From: Eleginops maclovinus
Taxonomy: Eukaryota; Chordata; Actinopteri; Perciformes; Eleginopidae
Reading direction: 5' to 3'
Length of the DNA stretch: 64,000 bases
Assembly (NCBI RefSeq): GCF_036324505.1
Contig: NC_086350.1
Span: forward strand, 566,016-630,015
Position 1 is the first letter of the stretch, and each line of letters opens with the position of its first letter. Below the pieces are notes generated by a model. That model was not told the DNA's origin. It saw nothing but the letters and a program-made list of their open reading frames with translations, and did not search any database. Below are positions 21,480 through 64,000 of the stretch, one piece after another. The position numbers and the translations under genes were made by a program.

Positions 21480-21955
21480 ATTTAGAGACGCTCAGTTTGA
21501 CATTTCGGCTGAAGAACAATTTAAATGACTTCCTGTCTCAGATGTTGAACTCTTTTATTTACTTTGGTCAGTTTATTTATATTCATCCTGTCTGTCTTCT
21601 CTGGTGATTTCTCTGACGTCTGTTAACCTCTTTCTTTCTCTGCCTTGATCCTCCTTAGCAACGGTCTGTTATCGAGTATAAGCAACCTCTGAAACGTCCG
21701 AATTGACCAATCAGAATCGAGCATTCAACCAAGCTGTGTGATACATATATACGTGTTTACGGTTTACCCAGAGACTCGGCAGCGGATCTCTGCGGCTCGT
21801 GACGGCATCAGAACAACAGGAAACTGCCGCCGAGGTTCGGCTCACATTTGGAGATTGGACGTTGGAGAAATTAAATATATAGACCTATATTTGTAACTAT
21901 TAACACTTAATATATATTAGTTAATATGAACCTATATAACCATAAACACTTATAT
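21480..21955. other. Intergenic stretch, no gene seen
   Basis: It contains a phrase AACCTCTGAAACGTCC, GAATTGACCAATCAGAATCGAG (21686-21722) that recurs with few changes at 57811-57847. It is therefore a dispersed-repeat relic rather than a local element. Confidence 0.5.
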
Positions 21956-21957
21956 AT

Positions 21958-22935
21958 AGTTGTGTGGGGCGGGGGTCCAGTTGACAGGTGGATGGCTTGG
22001 ATTTCCGGATGAGTTCTGTGATTTCTGAGAGAGTGGGGAGCTGGAAGGAGGAGAATGAGTGTGTGGATGGGTGAAAGTCTGCTGAGATGCTGAGGTGAGG
22101 GATTGATCCAAGGTGCTGGTGGATGATCTTGATTTTTGCCGTGAAAAAGGACATAATGGAGTTGCAGAAGGAGGTTGTGTACAAGTGAGGGGGGAGAGAG
22201 TCCTGGGGTTTGGTGATATTGTTCAGTAGGGAGAACAGTGACTTGGAGTTTCCTTTGTTGGCAGTGATTAGACTTGAGTAGTAGTGGGTTTTGGTGCTGG
22301 CAATAGAGTCCTTATGATGTACGATGTGGTTATCGTACATTTCTTTGTGAATAGTGAGACCAGTTTTTCTGTGGAATCGTTCGAGTTGCCGACCTTTGGC
22401 TTTTATGAGACGAAGATCGGGGGTGAACCAAGGGGCGGAGATAGAGAAAGAAACAGATCTGGTTTTTAAAGGAGCCAGAGAATTGAGAATATTATGGAGT
22501 CCAGTGTTGTTCTGAGAAACCAGGTCATCAGGGGTGGATAGATGGTGGATGTCAGGGAGGCAGAAGGAGTGGAAACTTGAAGTGAGAGTGGCGGGGTTAA
22601 TGTTCTTTGTATTCTGGAATGAGATGAGGCGTGGTGCTTTAGAGATGGAGAGAGTGAGTTTCAGTGTAAATGAGAGGAGAAGTGGTCAGTTATGGGGAGT
22701 TCATCATCTGTAATGTCAAGAGGGGTGATACCAGAGCAGCAGATTAAGTCCAGAATGTGTCCTTTGGTGTGTGTGGGAATAGTGGTATGCTGCTGACATC
22801 TGAAACTCCAAACAGGATGTGAAGTCTTTGGTGAGAGGCAGATTGGTATTGTCCATGTGGATATTGAAATCCCCCAGCAGTATTATGTCTGGTGAGAGAG
22901 AGGATAGATGGGTGCGGAAAGCAGCAAAGTCATTA
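21958..22935 (-). mobile_element. L2-like LINE fragment (endonuclease end and start of reverse transcriptase)
   Basis: On minus, the order is LSPDIILLGDFNIHMDNTN (AP endonuclease, about 22830-22925), then the thumb-like linker NKGNSKSLFSLLNN and FCNSIMSFFTAKI, then LPTLSEITELIRKSKPSTC (about 22000). Frames are broken between these blocks and the polymerase core is missing. The layout fits fish L2/Maui-type LINEs by memory. Confidence 0.75.
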
Positions 22936-22939
22936 AAAA

Positions 22940-23312
22940 AGCGCCGGGACACAGGGACACAGGGACACAGGGACACAGGGACACAGGGACACAGGCGGTA
23001 GCGCCGGGACACAGGGAGTAGCACAGGGACACAGGGAGTAGCACAGGGACACAGGGAGTAGCACAGGGACACAGGGACACAGGCGGTCCCGGCGCTACTC
23101 CCTGTGTCCCGTCACTACCGCCTGTTTCCCGGCGCTACTCGCGCAGGGACACAGGTGGTAGCGCCGGGACACAGGCGGTAGTGACGGGACACAGGGAGTA
23201 GCGCAGGGACACAGGCGGTAGTGACGGGACACAGGGAGTAGCGCAGGGACACAGGCGGTAGCGCCGGGACACAGGCGGTAGTGACGGGACACAGGGAGTA
23301 GCGCCGGGAAAT
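22940..23312. repeat. GGGACACAGG minisatellite with an internal inversion
   Basis: Units GGGACACA, GGCGGTAGCGCC and GGGAGTAGCGC are mixed. Between about 23080 and 23145 the orientation flips (CTACTCCCTGTGTCCC), so the array contains an inverted segment. Confidence 0.85.
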
Positions 23313-23329
23313 CGTAGTATTCCAAATGA

Positions 23330-24560
23330 AGGCAGTTACACTTTCCATCAGGTCATAAAAACCTCAAATAAGTCTGGAAAGTTCAAAAGTTAGCAGAGGC
23401 AGCAAGTAGCGCCAGAGTTCACTCGTTGGCCATTTCATTTTCACATGTGTGTATATAAAACATTCATATTAAATACAGATCTATACGCTCTTATATAAAC
23501 CCGATACCTATACACAGTCCATTAAACAGTAATGTGTCTGATTAGAATGAAATGTTTTTATTGCAGAACGTAAAAGCTGAGATCACAAACCCTGGAGAAA
23601 TCAATATATAATAACAAGCACAATCACGTCGTCCATTTGAAGGAACGCTTTGGAAATCATGTAATAATGAAACAGAAGTTTCGAAATGAATCCATGCTAA
23701 CACACACAAACCTCTCCGATGAATTATTTCATGTTTAGCGTTTTAGAGATGACCGGTTCCTGCTCCTGCAGCATGTTTATCATTATAGTGATGTTATGTG
23801 TAATTACAGAAGAGGATGAAGACCACAGCAGGAATTAATGACTTTAATCTCAGAATTCAGAATTCAGAATTTTATCTGAGATTTTCAGAAAAATTATTAA
23901 AAAATAAAAAACTTTCAGTGGAAAAAAAATGTGTTTTCAGAATTCAGATTTTTCTCTCAGGATTCTGATTTTGAACCCAGAACAAAAAAAACCCTTTTGA
24001 GCAAATCAAATTGTTCTCACACGTGGCCCTAATCCTCTTCCGTAGACAATAAAGCGAATTCTGACTTTGATATCACAACAGTTTGATAAAATCCCAGTAG
24101 GTCAGATCTCCGACATGTTCACCGTCTTCCGTATATTTAATAAAAAAAGTGAATCATGTTTTAATCACACGTGTCCTCTTTAAGTAACATTAAAAAAAAT
24201 CCCCAAATGTGTATCTGCCTCTGAACAACAGACCGTAGCGTTCCTTTAAGAGTAAATAACAATAACAATACTAAGAGCCGTTCGCTTCAGAGGGTCCTCG
24301 GTTGGATCCTGGAGCTTCATGAGGAACAACTGATTATTTCTGAGGGTTATTTAAGCCCTCCATACAAGGCGCGTTCAGGCAATCAGTAAAAAATAATACA
24401 AATAATGATAATAATAGTGATGATGCAGCTGGGGGGGGGGTCAGTTATTAAAGCTGAATAATGTCTGAGCAGAGCTAAGAGAGAATGACTCTGCCGGAGG
24501 AATGAGAGACACGCTATGGTACAAGGAATTACAAAAATAAGATTCTGAATCGGACATCCT
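23330..24560. other. Intergenic stretch, no gene seen
   Basis: AT-rich sequence with a CAGAATT tract near 23850-23960 and a G run at 24431-24440. No exon-like frames recognised. Confidence 0.4.
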
Positions 24561-24564
24561 TTTT

Positions 24565-25547
24565 ACATCCTGCTCTTCTTCTGTGGGGGTATAGACAGTC
24601 CTGCTCTTCTTCTGTGGGGGTATAGACAGTCCTGCTCTTCTTCTGTGGGGGTATAGACAGTCTTGCTCTTCTTCTGTGGGGGTATAGACAGTCCTGCTCT
24701 TCTTCTGTGGGGGTATAGACAGTCCTGCTCTTCTTCTGTGGGGGTATAGACAGTCCTGCTCTTCTTCTGTGGTGGTATAGACAGTCCTGCTCTTCTTCTG
24801 TGGGGGTATAGACAGTCCTGCTCTTCTTCTGTGGGGGTATAGACAGTCCTGCTCTTCTTCTGTGGTGGTATAGACAGTCCTGCTCTTCTTCTGTGGGGGT
24901 ATAGACAGTCCTGCTCTTCTTCTGTGGGGGTATAGACAGTCCTGCTCTTCTTCTGTGGGGGTATAGACAGTCCTGCTCTTCTTCTGTGGGGTATAGACAG
25001 TCCTGCTCTTCTTCTGTGGTGGTATAGACAGTCCTGCTCTTCTTCTGTGGGGGTATAGACAGTCCTGCTCTTCTTCTGTGGGGGTATAGACAGTCTGCTC
25101 TTCTTCTGTGGGGGTATAGACAGTCCTGCTCTTCTTCTGTGGGGGTATAGACAGTCCTGCTCTTCTTCTGTGGGGGTATAGACAGTCCTGCTCTTCTTCT
25201 GTGGTGGTATAGACAGTCCTGCTCTCTTCTGTGGGGGTATAGACAGTCCTGCTCTTCTTCTGTGGGGGTATAGACAGTCCTGCTCTTCTTCTGTGGTGGT
25301 ATAGACAGTCCTGCTCTCTTCTGTGGGGGTATAGACAGTCCTGCTCTTCTTCTGTGGTGGTATAGACAGTCCTGCTCTTCTTCTGTGGTGGTATAGACAG
25401 TCCTGCTCCTCTTCTGTGGGGGTATAGACAGTCCTGCTCTCTTCTGTGGTGGTATAGACAGTCCTGCTCTTCTTCTGTGGGGGTATAGACAGTCCTGCTC
25501 TTCTTCTGTGGGGGTATAGACAGTCCTGCTCTTCTTCTGTGCTGTTA
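24565..25547. repeat. 31-bp minisatellite at the 3' end of tbc1d15
   Basis: About 32 units beginning CAGTCCTGCTCTTCTTCTGT followed by GGGGGTATAGA (or GGTGGTATAGA). The array starts immediately after the tbc1d15 stop codon (25558), in the 3' untranslated region. The 393-codon minus frame here reads through the last exon in a different frame and is not the gene product. Confidence 0.93.
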
Positions 25548-25557
25548 CAGGCAGTCT

Positions 25558-40096
<14,539 letters not shown>

Positions 40097-40675
40097 GTCT
40101 TCTTCCCTTTCTCGTGAAGACGTCACCAGCTCACGTGCCTGTCAGCTTCCAAAACAAAACTGACAACTCAGCTTCCGGTGGCGCATGCGCAGTTCGTCTT
40201 ATCAGTTCACAGTTCGTTTTTAGCTGTCTTAAAATATAATATAAAAACACTTAAATAAATGTATTAATATGTATTTATTAATTCAATTAATGTTTTTTTA
40301 TAAATGTAAGTATCTGTCTTTGGGAAGATGTACTGTTTATCTGGTTAAAGTTGTTCCTGTTCTTATACATATGAATTACGGAACACTGGAATGAACCGTT
40401 AGTTTAGTTGAGTTATTATTCAAAACGTTTAAATGAACTAAATTAGAACAATAATACAAATAAGTTGCTTCTCCTTATATGGGCATCTTCCTGTCTCTCA
40501 GCTCTCGGTCTGTATCGTGAGATTTGGAGGAGTTAGCAGTTTGAGCTAACAGAGCTCGAGCGGACCGATCACACACGCTCCGGTGAAGCACGCGCTCTTT
40601 ACCGGTTTCAGCCCCATGAGTTAACCGGGCTCGTGCAGACATTAGAGAGAGAGAGTAGAGGGAGATTAGAGAGAG
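40097..40675. promoter_or_regulatory. Head-to-head promoter region of tbc1d15 and zfc3h1
   Basis: The two start codons are 579 bases apart and diverge. Next to the tbc1d15 start are a perfect NRF1-type palindrome GCGCATGCGC (40181-40190), an ETS-type CTTCCGG (40172-40178), a CRE-like GACGTCAC (40119-40126) and an E-box CACGTG (40132-40137). This combination is typical of TATA-less bidirectional housekeeping promoters. The middle (40200-40470) is AT-rich. Confidence 0.65.
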
Positions 40676-63632
<22,957 letters not shown>

Positions 63633-64000
63633 GTCTCACCTGCTCTTTATCTCACCTGCTCTACATCTCACCTGCTCTACATCTCACCTGCTCTACATCT
63701 CACCTGCTCTACATCTCACCTGCTTTACATCTCACCTGCTCTACATCTCACCTGCTTTACATCTCACCTGCTCTACATCTCACCTGCTCTACATCTCACC
63801 TGCTTTACATCTCACCTGCTCTACATCTCACCTGCTCTATATCTCACCTGCTCTACATCTCACCTGCTCTATATCTCACCTGCTCTATATCTCACCTGCT
63901 CTATATCTCACCTGCTCTATATCTCACCTGCTCTACATCTCACCTGATCTACATCTCACCTGCTTTACATCTCACCTGCTCTATATCTCACCTGCTCTAT
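63633..64000. repeat. 16-bp array TCACCTGCTCTACATC after zfc3h1 exon 30 donor
   Basis: About 22 units starting at the donor GTCTCACCTGCTC and running off the window. CACCTG and variants CTTT/CTAT are interspersed. Confidence 0.93.

Noticed and set aside
22940..23312. CRISPR-like spacing of repeats
   Set aside because: Units are contiguous and degenerate with no unique spacers, and the DNA is from a vertebrate.

Overview
The window is vertebrate nuclear DNA, almost certainly from a ray-finned (teleost) fish. It has GT-AG introns, very dense CA/TG microsatellites and minisatellites, fish-type hAT elements, tRNA-derived SINEs and Rex3/L2-like LINE fragments. Three conserved genes form a block whose members also lie close together on human 12q21: tph2 (minus strand, 11 exons, 8212-18974), tbc1d15 (minus, 25558-40096, some exons missing) and zfc3h1 (plus, 40676 to beyond the right edge, 30 exons visible). 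A fourth gene, an intronless rhodopsin-class orphan receptor (minus, 4142-5158), lies beyond the 3' end of tph2. I derived the exon borders from protein similarity recalled from human orthologues plus GT/AG signals and codon phase. No alignment was run.

Layout. 1-4.1 kb: a purine-rich minisatellite and a hAT element (8-bp target duplication) carrying a nested THAP/YqaJ-type element. 4.1-5.2 kb: the receptor. 6.3-7.5 kb: a decayed hAT transposase piece. 8.2-19 kb: tph2, with a 33-bp minisatellite in intron 7, a 19-bp array after exon 3 and a 3.3-kb GAGT-type tract in intron 1. 19-25.5 kb: intergenic, with a 57-bp minisatellite, a perfect hairpin, an L2-like LINE piece and a 31-bp minisatellite. 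25.6-40.1 kb: tbc1d15, with two stretches of apparently corrupted sequence (about 30.66-32.06 and 34.7-37.08 kb). 40.1-40.7 kb: head-to-head promoter region. 40.7-64 kb: zfc3h1, whose intron 3 holds a 6.1-kb ZNF862-like hAT element that contains a tRNA-SINE that itself contains another hAT element.

How the genes work: tph2 encodes the rate-limiting enzyme of neuronal serotonin synthesis, tbc1d15 a Rab GTPase-activating protein, and zfc3h1 the scaffold that links polyadenylated nuclear RNA to the exosome. They are neighbours but not one pathway.

Main points for a second look: (1) TG repeats abut 3' splice sites and CA repeats follow 5' splice sites in all three genes, with a consistent sense-strand polarity. 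(2) The 6.1-kb hAT landed exactly on a 5' splice site and its target duplication copied the splice site. (3) There is a one-base homopolymer frameshift in tph2 exon 7 and another in zfc3h1 exon 23. (4) Corrupted patches probably explain the missing tbc1d15 exons. (5) An array of about 19 splice-donor look-alikes lies next to tph2 exon 3. I saw no prokaryotic system, CRISPR array or convincing wholly new gene system.
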